NCBI GenBank assembly: GCA_002422045.1
Contig: DITG01000042.1
Coordinates: 1-26,382 of the forward strand
Direction of reading: 5' to 3'
DNA from: Acholeplasmataceae bacterium UBA6190
GTDB lineage: Bacteria > Bacillota_I > Bacilli_A > Acholeplasmatales > Acholeplasmataceae
DNA: 26,382 nucleotides
The notes beneath the pieces are model-generated. The model was not told the origin of the DNA. It saw only the letters and a list, made by a program, of their open reading frames with translations, and did no database searches. Position numbers and translations under genes: made by a program. Below, one piece after another: positions 7,456 through 15,080 of this stretch (positions within the stretch are counted from its first letter, which is position 1; each line of letters starts with the position of its first letter).

Positions 7456-8664
7456 ATGAAAAAACTGTTTTTAGTCTTAGTTACAGTGTTTGCAGCTTTC
7501 CTAATGTTTGGCTGTGACGACAAGGGTGAAAAAGAGTTGACCATGCTATGGTGGAGTGATGGTACTGAAGGATTTGTCATGCAGACCTTACTGAACCGCT
7601 ATGAGCAAGAAAAGGGTGTTAAAATTACACTCGTTTCAACCCCATACAATGAGTATGAACAACGCTTAGCAACCATGATCAGTGGTGGAAAAGCACCTCA
7701 TCTTGCAAGAGTCACTGAAGGTCATCTGAATAACTTCCAAGATCAAATCTTGAGTCTTGACAAAGTGTTCGAAGAAGATGAATTCAAGAACTTATTCTTC
7801 AACAAAGATGGCGAGGTCATTGCGCTTCCGATGGATATTACCGCGAACGGATTATTTGTCAATCTGGACTTACTTGACAAATATAACGTCAACTATCCAG
7901 AACTAGGCGATCCAGTTTGGACTTGGACACAGTTCGAAACCGAAATGAATAAATTGAGAGACAAAGAAGATGTGACAGCTCCTGGTATCTTTGATCATCA
8001 GGCACATCGTTTCATGCCTTTGTTCTATCAACACGGTGTTCAACTGTGGAGTACACCTTATACACAATCCAATCTGAAGTCTGCAAAGGCAGTTGCAACA
8101 CTTCAAAAATTGATGGACTGGTATGGCAATGGATTCTTAAGCAACCAAACGTATGTCGTTAAGAATTCTGCAGCAGAATTCCGTAAGGGCACTTATGGAT
8201 TCCATATGTCCGGTAACTGGAACGTGAGTGCGTACCAGAACTTGACGTTCAACTGGACAGTCGTTCCAATGCCAAAAGGCGATAACCGTGCAACGATTCT
8301 CGGTGGTAAATCCATGGCAGCATTTGTCAACAGTGGTGCTGAAAAAGAAGCTAAGGCATTCATTTCTTGGCTTGCTGAAGGCGTCAACCATGACCAATTC
8401 ACCAATGGCGTTCCTTATCTGACTCCAAGACTTGGTGCTCAGGTGAACTACGGTCCATTTGCTGAACAGTACAATGTATTCTTAGATGAAATTGCGAACA
8501 CAGACAATGTCTATATTACTGACTGGCTAAACCAAGTCATGATTCCAGGCATGTATCCAATCATCAACTTACTGGTTCAAAATGCAGCAGATCCAAGCAA
8601 CACGAAGACAGCTTTACAACTCTTGACAGAACTCGAAACTCAACTCAAGGACATCATGGACTAA
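7456..8664 (+). CDS. Extracellular solute-binding lipoprotein (family 1) of the ABC importer
   Basis: This 402-residue lipoprotein has the N-terminus MKKLFLVLVTVFAAFLMFGC, a signal peptide ending in a lipobox-like MFGC with Cys20 as the lipidated residue. The mature part opens with KELTMLWWSDGTEG and contains YEQEKGVKITLVSTPYNEY, typical of family 1 carbohydrate-binding proteins. GTYGFHMSGNWNVSAYQ and MPKGDNRATILGGKSMA follow in the C-terminal lobe. It would capture SQ or SQ-glycerol outside the membrane and deliver it to the two permeases. A strong AAAAGGAG precedes the ATG. Substrate is inferred from context; sequence alone does not show sulfonate specificity. Confidence 0.9.
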   Translation: MKKLFLVLVTVFAAFLMFGCDDKGEKELTMLWWSDGTEGFVMQTLLNRYEQEKGVKITLVSTPYNEYEQRLATMISGGKAPHLARVTEGHLNNFQDQILSLDKVFEEDEFKNLFFNKDGEVIALPMDITANGLFVNLDLLDKYNVNYPELGDPVWTWTQFETEMNKLRDKEDVTAPGIFDHQAHRFMPLFYQHGVQLWSTPYTQSNLKSAKAVATLQKLMDWYGNGFLSNQTYVVKNSAAEFRKGTYGFHMSGNWNVSAYQNLTFNWTVVPMPKGDNRATILGGKSMAAFVNSGAEKEAKAFISWLAEGVNHDQFTNGVPYLTPRLGAQVNYGPFAEQYNVFLDEIANTDNVYITDWLNQVMIPGMYPIINLLVQNAADPSNTKTALQLLTELETQLKDIMD

Positions 8665-8684
8665 AGTCATCATCAGTGGAATGG

Positions 8685-8709
8685 GGTGCTGTCCACATCG
8701 GACAGCACC
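8685..8709 (+). terminator. Strong intergenic hairpin without a T-run (partial terminator or mRNA stabiliser)
   Basis: GGTGCTGTCC (8685-8694) pairs perfectly with GGACAGCACC (8700-8709) around a five-base loop. Flanking AAT/ATT and CATCAT/ATGATG parts could lengthen it. ATTTCATT follows rather than a T-run, so termination should be incomplete. This placement after a binding-protein gene is typical for elements that keep that message abundant while allowing read-through. Confidence 0.6.
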
Positions 8710-8731
8710 ATTTCATTGAAATGATGTCATG

Positions 8732-8774
8732 CATTGTTTAGTCAATGACGTTGATCGTGATTGACTAAGCAATG
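8732..8774 (+). promoter_or_regulatory. Long inverted repeat upstream of the isomerase gene
   Basis: CATTGTTTAGTCAAT (8732-8746) is mirrored by ATTGACTAAGCAATG (8760-8774), with 14 exact complementary positions and one G-T pair across a 13-base spacer. As DNA it could be an operator for a dimeric regulator. As RNA it would be a 15-pair hairpin shortly before the ribosome site (8783-8788). It splits the transport genes from the enzyme genes. Confidence 0.5.
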
Positions 8775-8796
8775 GATAGATGAAAGGATAACGACA

Positions 8797-10137
8797 ATGA
8801 ACCCACTTAAAATCTTATACTTACCCATCGGTGTTCCAACATTCCATATGCCATCCGCACAAGCGATGTTTGAAGCATCAAAAACTTTATTGAAATCGAT
8901 TGATCATGAACTCATCATGCCTGAAACAATGTTGCTCAGCATCAATGACTTATCGCAATTCATGTTGAACAAGCATGCTGATCTGGTCATTGTCCAACAT
9001 GTCACATTCGCCAATTCGGCATATATGACTGAAATTTTGAGAAGAACGGATGCCCCCATTGTCTTATGGACACTGAGAGAACCCGCCATTGATGGCGGAA
9101 GACTCAGACTAAACTCGCTTACAGGAGCCTTTTCTTCAGGTTTTGCTTATCAGCAGATGAGAGGGAAAAATCTCATCACGCTGATCGGATCTCCCGATGA
9201 AGCAAGTGTTCTACGTCAGTTGAAAGAAATCACTCGAGCACTGTCCATCAAGATCAGAATGAGAAATATGAATCTACTCGTGATTGGTCACACGCCCGAA
9301 GGTTTTGGATTTGGCAGAGCGCTCGATCTCGATATGGCATCGGCTTTTGGTGTGAATCTGAAATCGATCGAAGCCAGAGAATTCATGAACATCGCCAAAC
9401 AGTTCAAGGATGAGGAGATCGTCAAAGAATCGAAGACTGCTCATCAGAAGATGATAGGACTTGATCAGATTGATTTAAACAACCAGAAAGATTTCATCCG
9501 TTTGTTCAAAGCATATCAAGACTATATCGATACGAACCGGATTGATGCGATTGCATCCCGTTGCTGGCCTGATTTCTTCACGGAGTATAAAACACCAGTG
9601 TGCGGTGTCTTGGGTTTACTCAATGATAGAAAGATTGCTGCTGCATGTGAAGCCGATGCTTATGGCGCATTATCCATGTTTGTCGGACAAGAACTCACAG
9701 GAAATCCCACCTATTTAGGTGATCCTGTATCGATGGATGAGATAGAAAATACCATCACTTTCTGGCATTGTGGAACCGCAGCATGTTCCTTGGCCAGAAA
9801 AGAAACCGGAGCACAAACAGGCGTGCATCCCAATCGAAAGATTGGTCCAACGATGGAATTTGGTTTAAGACCTCATCTAGAAGCAACCCTGTTCAGAATC
9901 GGACGCCTGCCAAATGGCACCTTCAGATTCTTCGTCTCAGAAGGAGAAATCCTGGATAAGCCCCAACAGTTTTTAGGGACATCTGTCGTGGTCAAAGTCA
10001 AGCAAGATGTGCATCACATGATCACAAGCATGATCAAAGAGGGATGGGAACCTCACTACGTGATCATTTATGGTAATGTCAAACAAGAAATCGTGTTATT
10101 GGGTCAGATGCTCAATATCGAAACATATCAATACTAG
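8797..10137 (+). CDS. Putative sulfoquinovose isomerase (L-fucose/L-arabinose isomerase fold)
   Basis: This 446-residue protein has the three-part layout of FucI/AraA-fold ketol isomerases: an N-terminal Rossmann-like part (MNPLKILYLPIGVPTFHMP, VIVQHVTFANSAYM), a middle part with CGVLGLLNDRKIAAACEADAYGALS, and a C-terminal barrel with FWHCGTAACSLA. The Glu in CEADAYG and the His in FWHCG are the likely divalent-metal ligands. These enzymes interconvert aldoses and ketoses. Here SQ to sulfofructose is the step the pathway requires, and no other sugar isomerase of that size is present. The ATG at 8797 was chosen for AAAGGA eight bases upstream; the frame is open from 8761, but that part lies over the inverted repeat. 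Sulfonate specificity is inferred. Confidence 0.78.
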   Translation: MNPLKILYLPIGVPTFHMPSAQAMFEASKTLLKSIDHELIMPETMLLSINDLSQFMLNKHADLVIVQHVTFANSAYMTEILRRTDAPIVLWTLREPAIDGGRLRLNSLTGAFSSGFAYQQMRGKNLITLIGSPDEASVLRQLKEITRALSIKIRMRNMNLLVIGHTPEGFGFGRALDLDMASAFGVNLKSIEAREFMNIAKQFKDEEIVKESKTAHQKMIGLDQIDLNNQKDFIRLFKAYQDYIDTNRIDAIASRCWPDFFTEYKTPVCGVLGLLNDRKIAAACEADAYGALSMFVGQELTGNPTYLGDPVSMDEIENTITFWHCGTAACSLARKETGAQTGVHPNRKIGPTMEFGLRPHLEATLFRIGRLPNGTFRFFVSEGEILDKPQQFLGTSVVVKVKQDVHHMITSMIKEGWEPHYVIIYGNVKQEIVLLGQMLNIETYQY

Positions 10138-10145
10138 GAGAATAT

Positions 10146-10958
10146 ATGGACTTAAGACAATCATTAGAATTCAATGCCAAAGAAATACGGAAATACACCA
10201 TCCATACGATCGCAACACTCGGTGTCGGACACATCGGTGGTTCGCTTTCAATCGTGGATGCTTTAACGGTGCTCTACTATGACCAGATGAATATTGATCC
10301 CAAAAACCCGAAATGGCCGATGCGTGATCGCTTTGTCTTATCCAAGGGTCATGGCGGACCCGCTGTCTATGCGACACTCGCCCTCAAAGGCTATTTTCCG
10401 ATGGAGTTACTCGATACCTTAAACATTTCCAATACAAACCTACCCTCACATATGGATATGAATAAAACCGTCGGTGTCGATATGACGACAGGCTCGCTTG
10501 CTCAAGGATTTTCAGCAGCAGTCGGTATGGCGATTGCCGCACAGATGGATCATGCACCTTATAAGATTTACACCCTCATTGGTGACGGTGAATCACAAGA
10601 AGGTCAAATCTGGGAAGCAGCAATGCTTGCTGGATCTAGAAAACTGGATCATCTGATCGCGTTCACAGATTATAACAAGATGCAAATCGATGGTGAGACT
10701 GCCTTGATCAATGACGTATCGCCTCTGGATAAGAAGTGGGATGCGTTCAACTGGCACGTTCAAGTCATTGATGGTCATGATGTCATGGCCATCCGTGAAG
10801 CAATCTTGAAGGCAAAAGCCTATCAGGGAAAACCTTCCATGATCATCATGCATACCATCAAAGGTAAAGGTGCATCATTTTGTGAAGGTAAAGTTGGCTC
10901 ACATAACATGCCAGTCACCAAAGACATGGCCATTGAAGCCATGAAAGGATTGGTGTAA
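10146..10958 (+). CDS. sqwG: Transketolase N-terminal subunit (sulfofructose transketolase, SqwG-like)
   Basis: This 270-residue subunit carries the thiamine-diphosphate-binding half of a split transketolase. Visible marks are HIGGSLSIVDALTVLYYDQM at about residues 30-50, DRFVLSKGHGGPAVYATLA at about residues 60-80, and the Mg-ThDP motif GDGE at 146-149 ending in DYN177. Transketolases move a two-carbon ketol unit. In the sulfo-TK route the enzyme acts twice, on sulfofructose and on sulfoerythrulose, with glyceraldehyde-3-phosphate as acceptor, giving two xylulose-5-phosphate. It begins eight bases after the isomerase with AGGAG upstream and lies three bases before its partner subunit. An ordinary split transketolase could look the same; the cluster makes the special role likely. 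The symbol is from memory of the sulfo-TK literature. Confidence 0.88.
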   Translation: MDLRQSLEFNAKEIRKYTIHTIATLGVGHIGGSLSIVDALTVLYYDQMNIDPKNPKWPMRDRFVLSKGHGGPAVYATLALKGYFPMELLDTLNISNTNLPSHMDMNKTVGVDMTTGSLAQGFSAAVGMAIAAQMDHAPYKIYTLIGDGESQEGQIWEAAMLAGSRKLDHLIAFTDYNKMQIDGETALINDVSPLDKKWDAFNWHVQVIDGHDVMAIREAILKAKAYQGKPSMIIMHTIKGKGASFCEGKVGSHNMPVTKDMAIEAMKGLV

Positions 10959-10961
10959 ATC

Positions 10962-11909
10962 ATGGAACTATTCAAAAGACAACTCAGAGACATCTATGTT
11001 GATTTACTCATTCACTATGCAGAATTGAACCCGAATATCGTCATCGTCGAAGCCGATCTCATGAAAGCGTTGAAGACGACACTATTCGCTGAAAAATTCC
11101 CAGACCGTGCGGTCAATGTTGGTGTTGCCGAAGCCAACATGATTGGCGTCGCTGCCGGTTTGGCCAATATGGGCAAACTGCCATTCACGCACACGTTCAC
11201 ACCGTTTGCAACCCGTCGTGTCTTCGACCAAGTGACTCTGTCGATTGCATATGCGAAACTGAATGTCAAAATGTGCGGATCTGACCCAGGTGTCATGGCA
11301 CAGCTCAATGGGGGAACCCACATGTCATTAGAGGATGTTGGTTTGATGAGAAATCTCCCAGGCATGACGATTGTCGAGCCTGTGGATGGTGTACAACTCG
11401 AGCAGTTATTCCCACAGATTCTCAATCATCCAGGTCCTGTCTATATTCGATTACTCCGTCAGGAATTTGACCCAATCTATGAACTCGGAACTCAGTTTAC
11501 GCTGGGTAAGGCAACCACGATCATCAGTGGAAAAGATGTTTCGATTTTCGCAACTGGCATCATGGTCAAAGAAGCACTCGATGCACAAAAGATACTCGCT
11601 TCAGAAGGGATTTCAGCCAGTGTCATCAACATTCATACCATCAAACCGATTGATCAGGAAGCAATCATCAACGAAGCCAAGAAGACGCATGCTGTCGTGG
11701 TCGCTGAAAATCACAACATCATCAATGGTTTAGGCAGTGCTGTTGCTGAAGTACTCTCAGAACACTATCCAGTCATCATGGAACGTGTCGGTGTGATGGA
11801 TCATTTCGGAGAAGTCGGCAAGAAAGATTTCTTGATGGAAAAGTTTGGACTCAAAGCGAAGAATATCGTTGAAGCGGCACACCGCGTGATTGCAAAAAAA
11901 GTGAAATAA
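10962..11909 (+). CDS. sqwH: Transketolase C-terminal subunit (SqwH-like)
   Basis: This 315-residue subunit contains the pyrimidine-binding domain and C-terminal domain of the split transketolase. The catalytic Glu57 lies in NVGVAEANMIGVAAGLA. PFTHTFTPFATRRVFDQV and GGTHMSLEDVGLMRNLPGM follow. The C-terminal domain has ATGIMVKEALDAQKIL and TIKPIDQEAI, as in transketolase and DXS relatives. It forms the active enzyme with the preceding subunit. Many split transketolases read GGATHQALEDIALMR where this one reads GGTHMSLEDVGLMR, so the loop near the active site is altered; whether this reflects the sulfonate substrate is unknown. The gene ends 13 bases before the isomerase-like gene. Confidence 0.88.
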   Translation: MELFKRQLRDIYVDLLIHYAELNPNIVIVEADLMKALKTTLFAEKFPDRAVNVGVAEANMIGVAAGLANMGKLPFTHTFTPFATRRVFDQVTLSIAYAKLNVKMCGSDPGVMAQLNGGTHMSLEDVGLMRNLPGMTIVEPVDGVQLEQLFPQILNHPGPVYIRLLRQEFDPIYELGTQFTLGKATTIISGKDVSIFATGIMVKEALDAQKILASEGISASVINIHTIKPIDQEAIINEAKKTHAVVVAENHNIINGLGSAVAEVLSEHYPVIMERVGVMDHFGEVGKKDFLMEKFGLKAKNIVEAAHRVIAKKVK

Positions 11910-11922
11910 GAAAAGAGAGCCT

Positions 11923-12414
11923 ATGACCATGAAAAAAATATTCATCGGATCGGACAAGTCCGGATTTGTCCTTAAAGAAGCCATTAAAGGGTATTTAGTT
12001 GAACAACAGTATACGGTTGAAGATATCGGGACCACCGATGAAAACGCACCGTTTCCATTTTTTGAAGTCTCTCAGAAAGGCGCTAAACTCATCCAGAAGA
12101 AAGTCTATGAACAAGGCATCCTGATTTGTGGTACTGGCATGGGTATGTCTGTGGTTGCCAATAAGCATGAAGGTGTCTATGCAGCTGCTTGTGAATCTGT
12201 CTATGCCGCAGAAAAAGCGCGTGCCATCAACGATGCGAACATCTTGTGCATGGGCGGTTGGATCATTGCCCCGATTCTTGGTGTTGAAATGACGAAGGTA
12301 TTCTTGAATACTTCATTCACACAAAACCTAGAAGATTGGCGTGCAAAGAATCTCGAAAAGGCACGGATCGTTGTCAAAGCCATCGAACAAGAAAGTTTTC
12401 ACCCTAAAGGGTAA
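11923..12414 (+). CDS. sqwI: RpiB/LacAB-family sulfoerythrose isomerase (SqwI-like)
   Basis: This 163-residue protein of the RpiB fold would convert 4-deoxy-4-sulfoerythrose to its ketose so that the transketolase can act a second time. The catalytic Cys69 in LICGTGMGMSVVANK is kept, as is NDANIL. Several residues usual in RpiB are changed. The SDH[AG]G motif is SDKSG (Lys12). The ring-opening His of RxHNDxN is Ile102. The Arg after LAxG is Trp113. The RHxxR phosphate-binding tail is missing, with NLEDWRAKNLEKA in its place. It is therefore not an ordinary ribose-5-phosphate isomerase. The ATG at 11923 has GAGAG upstream; the ATG at 11929 is an alternative. Seven bases separate its stop from the next start. 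Confidence 0.85.
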   Translation: MTMKKIFIGSDKSGFVLKEAIKGYLVEQQYTVEDIGTTDENAPFPFFEVSQKGAKLIQKKVYEQGILICGTGMGMSVVANKHEGVYAAACESVYAAEKARAINDANILCMGGWIIAPILGVEMTKVFLNTSFTQNLEDWRAKNLEKARIVVKAIEQESFHPKG

Positions 12415-12420
12415 CTTGCA

Positions 12421-13665
12421 ATGTTCATCGAAATCATATCGCTTGTTGCAATCGTCCTCGCGATTGCCATTGGTTTTTGGAAAAACATCAATGTCGGTTT
12501 AATTGCATTGGTATTCTCTTTGTTTCTCGGTTATTACATTGGCGGCATCCCGATTGATACCATCATCGGATACTGGCCACTCAAGTTATTCTTTACGACC
12601 TTTGGTGTCACATTACTGTTTGGGATTACCAAACTGAATGGAACACTCGAAAAAGTGTCTAAGTTCATGATTTATCAGAGTCATGGAAAAACGATACTGA
12701 TCATCATCGTTTTCTTCTTCCTTGCACTCATCCTCGCTTCGATCGGACCAGGCAACATTTCAACTGGAGCATTGCTACTCCCGATTGGATTAGCCCTTGC
12801 TTATCAGGCAAAAATTCCGACAACACTCATGGCTGTCATGATCATCAATGGTGCGATTGCAGGGGGATTATCTCCGATTGCGCCAAATGGCATTGTCGCA
12901 CTCACACTCGCAAGCGAACATGGCGTTGGCGATCTTGGATTTCGCATTTATGTGACACATGTCATCAGTATGTTGGCACTGTCATTCGTATTGTTCTTCA
13001 TGCTCGGTGGTGCAAAACTGAAAGGCAATCGGATCGAGATTGAAAAACCACAAGCTTTCAATCGTCATCAAGTGATCACACTCATCTGTATTTTGATCTT
13101 GATCCTTTGGGTCTTATTGTTCAAAGTCAATGTCGGTTTTGCAAGTATCGTTTTGGCAACGTTTTTGCTCATCATCAAGACAACAGATCAAAGAGATGCG
13201 ATCCAAAGTGTTTCATGGACTGCGATCACCCTGATTTGTGGAACCGCTGTATTGATCAGTGTTGTCAGTGAACTTGGTGGTGTTTCTCTACTCACATCGA
13301 TACTTTCCAGTTTCATGACCAAAACATCTGCCATTCCGATCATATCGATTCTATCGGGGGTGATGTCGATGTTTTCATCAGCAGTTGGCGTTGTCATGCC
13401 GACCTTGATTCCTACGGCTGTTGAACTTTCTGAGAGACTGAACAATACCGTCACACCAGCGGTCATTACGATTGTCATCGCCATCGGATCACACTTTGTG
13501 ACGATCAGTCCATTTTCAACCATGGGCGCACTCGCCATCGCCAGTGCTCCGGAAGTTGTGGATCGTAAAATACTATTTAAAGAATTATTCGCTTATGCGT
13601 TCGTTTCACTTGCCTTTGTTTCAGTGTTCTTATGGATTCTGGGACTTGTAGGTATTCTTGTCTAA
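12421..13665 (+). CDS. MatC/SLC13-like anion carrier, possible sulfoacetate exporter
   Basis: This 414-residue membrane protein has about ten to twelve hydrophobic spans. It resembles the ion-transporter superfamily (MatC dicarboxylate carrier, N-terminal domain type). Repeated re-entrant-like segments are visible: FFFLALILASIGPGNISTGA with NGAIAGGLSPIAPNGIVAL in the first half, and FSSAVGVVMPTLIPTAVEL with SHFVTISPFSTMGALAIAS in the second. These Ser/Thr-Pro elements are the anion-binding hairpins of this class. Because it lies between the isomerases and the sulfoacetaldehyde-oxidising genes, export of the sulfoacetate anion is the most likely job. Uptake of an organic anion cannot be excluded. 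Confidence 0.75.
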   Translation: MFIEIISLVAIVLAIAIGFWKNINVGLIALVFSLFLGYYIGGIPIDTIIGYWPLKLFFTTFGVTLLFGITKLNGTLEKVSKFMIYQSHGKTILIIIVFFFLALILASIGPGNISTGALLLPIGLALAYQAKIPTTLMAVMIINGAIAGGLSPIAPNGIVALTLASEHGVGDLGFRIYVTHVISMLALSFVLFFMLGGAKLKGNRIEIEKPQAFNRHQVITLICILILILWVLLFKVNVGFASIVLATFLLIIKTTDQRDAIQSVSWTAITLICGTAVLISVVSELGGVSLLTSILSSFMTKTSAIPIISILSGVMSMFSSAVGVVMPTLIPTAVELSERLNNTVTPAVITIVIAIGSHFVTISPFSTMGALAIASAPEVVDRKILFKELFAYAFVSLAFVSVFLWILGLVGILV

Positions 13666-13676
13666 AGGAGCAGATG

Positions 13677-15080
13677 ATGATGAATCCCAAAGAAATCATT
13701 TTTGAATATGTCCATCGGGCTAAAATAGCCCAACAAACGATTGAAAACTACACTCAAGAAGAAATTGATAGAGTCTGTGTTGCGATTGGCTGGGAAGTGT
13801 ATGTTGATGATCAGATCAAGTTACTCGCTGAAAAAGCGGTCGAAGAAACAGGTATGGGTAACGTCGCTGACAAAATCACCAAGCATAAGAATAAGGTGCT
13901 CGGTGTACTTGCAGATATCAAAGGGTCAAAATCAGTAGGTTTGATTGAAACCGATGATATCAAAAAGATCAAGAAATACGCAAAGCCTGTCGGTGTGGTA
14001 GGTGCACTTACACCAGTGACCAATCCGACTGCAACTCCAGCAAGTAATGCCATCACCATCTTGAAAGGCAGAAATGCCGTCATTTTCGCACCTCACCCCA
14101 AAGCCAAATTGTCATCGAAGATGGCAGTCGATTTCATGAGACAAGGTCTGAAAAAAGTCGGAGCACCACTCGATCTGATTCAAATCATCGAGGAACCTTC
14201 TTTGGAAATCACAGGAGAACTCATGAAACAGGTCAATGTCGTTCTGGCAACGGGCGGCGGACCGATGGTGAAAGCTGCTTACTCATCAGGAACACCTGCC
14301 TATGGTGTCGGACCGGGTAATTCAGTCCAGATCATTGCAGAAGATGCTGATGTCAAAGATGCAGCAAAGAAGGTGTTTTCCAGCAAGTCTTTTGATTATG
14401 CAACTTCGTGTTCAAGCGAAAATTCTGTCATCGTCCATGCTTCCATCTATGATCAGTTCATCAACGAAATGGTTGGTCTAGGTAGTTATTTCGTCAAAGC
14501 AGAAAGAAATGAACTTGAACACCACATGTGGATCTTGAATGCCAAAGGATATCGCTCGATCAATCCTGAAATCATCGCACAATCCGCACAAAAAATAGCA
14601 TCAGGTGCATCGATTCAAATCCCTGACACTATCAAAGTCCTGATGGTCGAAGGCAGAGAAGATTTAGAACATGATTTATTCTCACAAGAAAAACTGTCAC
14701 CGGTGTTAACGGTGTTCAAATACAGTCAGTTTGAAGAAGGGTATTCGATATTGAAGCGTCTGACCGATCATTATGGAACAGGTCATTCATGTGGTATCCA
14801 TACATTCACTCCTAAGTATGTTGAAGCACTCGGATCCAACATGAAAACCAGCAGGGTCATGGTCAATCAGCCTCAGGCTGCCGGTAACGGCGGTGCGTTT
14901 TTCAATGGCATGCCATCAACAGTATCTTTAGGTTGTGGTTCATGGGGTGGCAATATCACATCTGAAAATATCACATACAAGCATTTCATCAACGTGACTT
15001 GGGTATCTGAATATTTCACACCCAAGAGACCGACAGATCAAGAAATCTTCGGAAGTTATCTAGGAGAAGTGAAACCATGA
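13677..15080 (+). CDS. sqwD: CoA-acylating sulfoacetaldehyde dehydrogenase (SqwD-like)
   Basis: This protein of about 467 residues belongs to the CoA-acylating aldehyde dehydrogenase group (relatives of SauS, EutE and the AdhE N-domain). It would oxidise sulfoacetaldehyde with NAD(P)+ and CoA to sulfoacetyl-CoA in the cytoplasm. The nucleophile is Cys245 in DYATSCSSENSVIVH. The cofactor-binding part shows GVVGALTPVTNPTATPASNA at about residues 105-125, and GVGPGNS follows. The C-terminal QPQAAGNGGAFFNGMPSTVS block is typical. Three ATGs stand in line at 13674, 13677 and 13680 after AAAGGAG (13664-13670). The first is too close to the ribosome site; either of the other two fits. It overlaps the next gene by four bases, tying it to the ligase. 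Confidence 0.87.
   Translation: MMNPKEIIFEYVHRAKIAQQTIENYTQEEIDRVCVAIGWEVYVDDQIKLLAEKAVEETGMGNVADKITKHKNKVLGVLADIKGSKSVGLIETDDIKKIKKYAKPVGVVGALTPVTNPTATPASNAITILKGRNAVIFAPHPKAKLSSKMAVDFMRQGLKKVGAPLDLIQIIEEPSLEITGELMKQVNVVLATGGGPMVKAAYSSGTPAYGVGPGNSVQIIAEDADVKDAAKKVFSSKSFDYATSCSSENSVIVHASIYDQFINEMVGLGSYFVKAERNELEHHMWILNAKGYRSINPEIIAQSAQKIASGASIQIPDTIKVLMVEGREDLEHDLFSQEKLSPVLTVFKYSQFEEGYSILKRLTDHYGTGHSCGIHTFTPKYVEALGSNMKTSRVMVNQPQAAGNGGAFFNGMPSTVSLGCGSWGGNITSENITYKHFINVTWVSEYFTPKRPTDQEIFGSYLGEVKP

Noticed and set aside
8761..8796. TTG start giving 12 extra residues on the isomerase
   Set aside because: It begins inside the inverted repeat and has no ribosome site. The ATG at 8797 has AAAGGA at good spacing.
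11923..12414. Ribose-5-phosphate isomerase B or LacA/LacB subunit
   Set aside because: The ring-opening His and phosphate-binding residues are missing, and it stands alone, not as a LacAB pair.
3647..12414. Other SQ routes (sulfo-EMP, sulfo-ED, transaldolase, monooxygenase)
   Set aside because: None of their hallmark enzymes (SF kinase, SFP aldolase, sulfogluconate dehydratase, SFT transaldolase, flavin monooxygenase) is encoded here.
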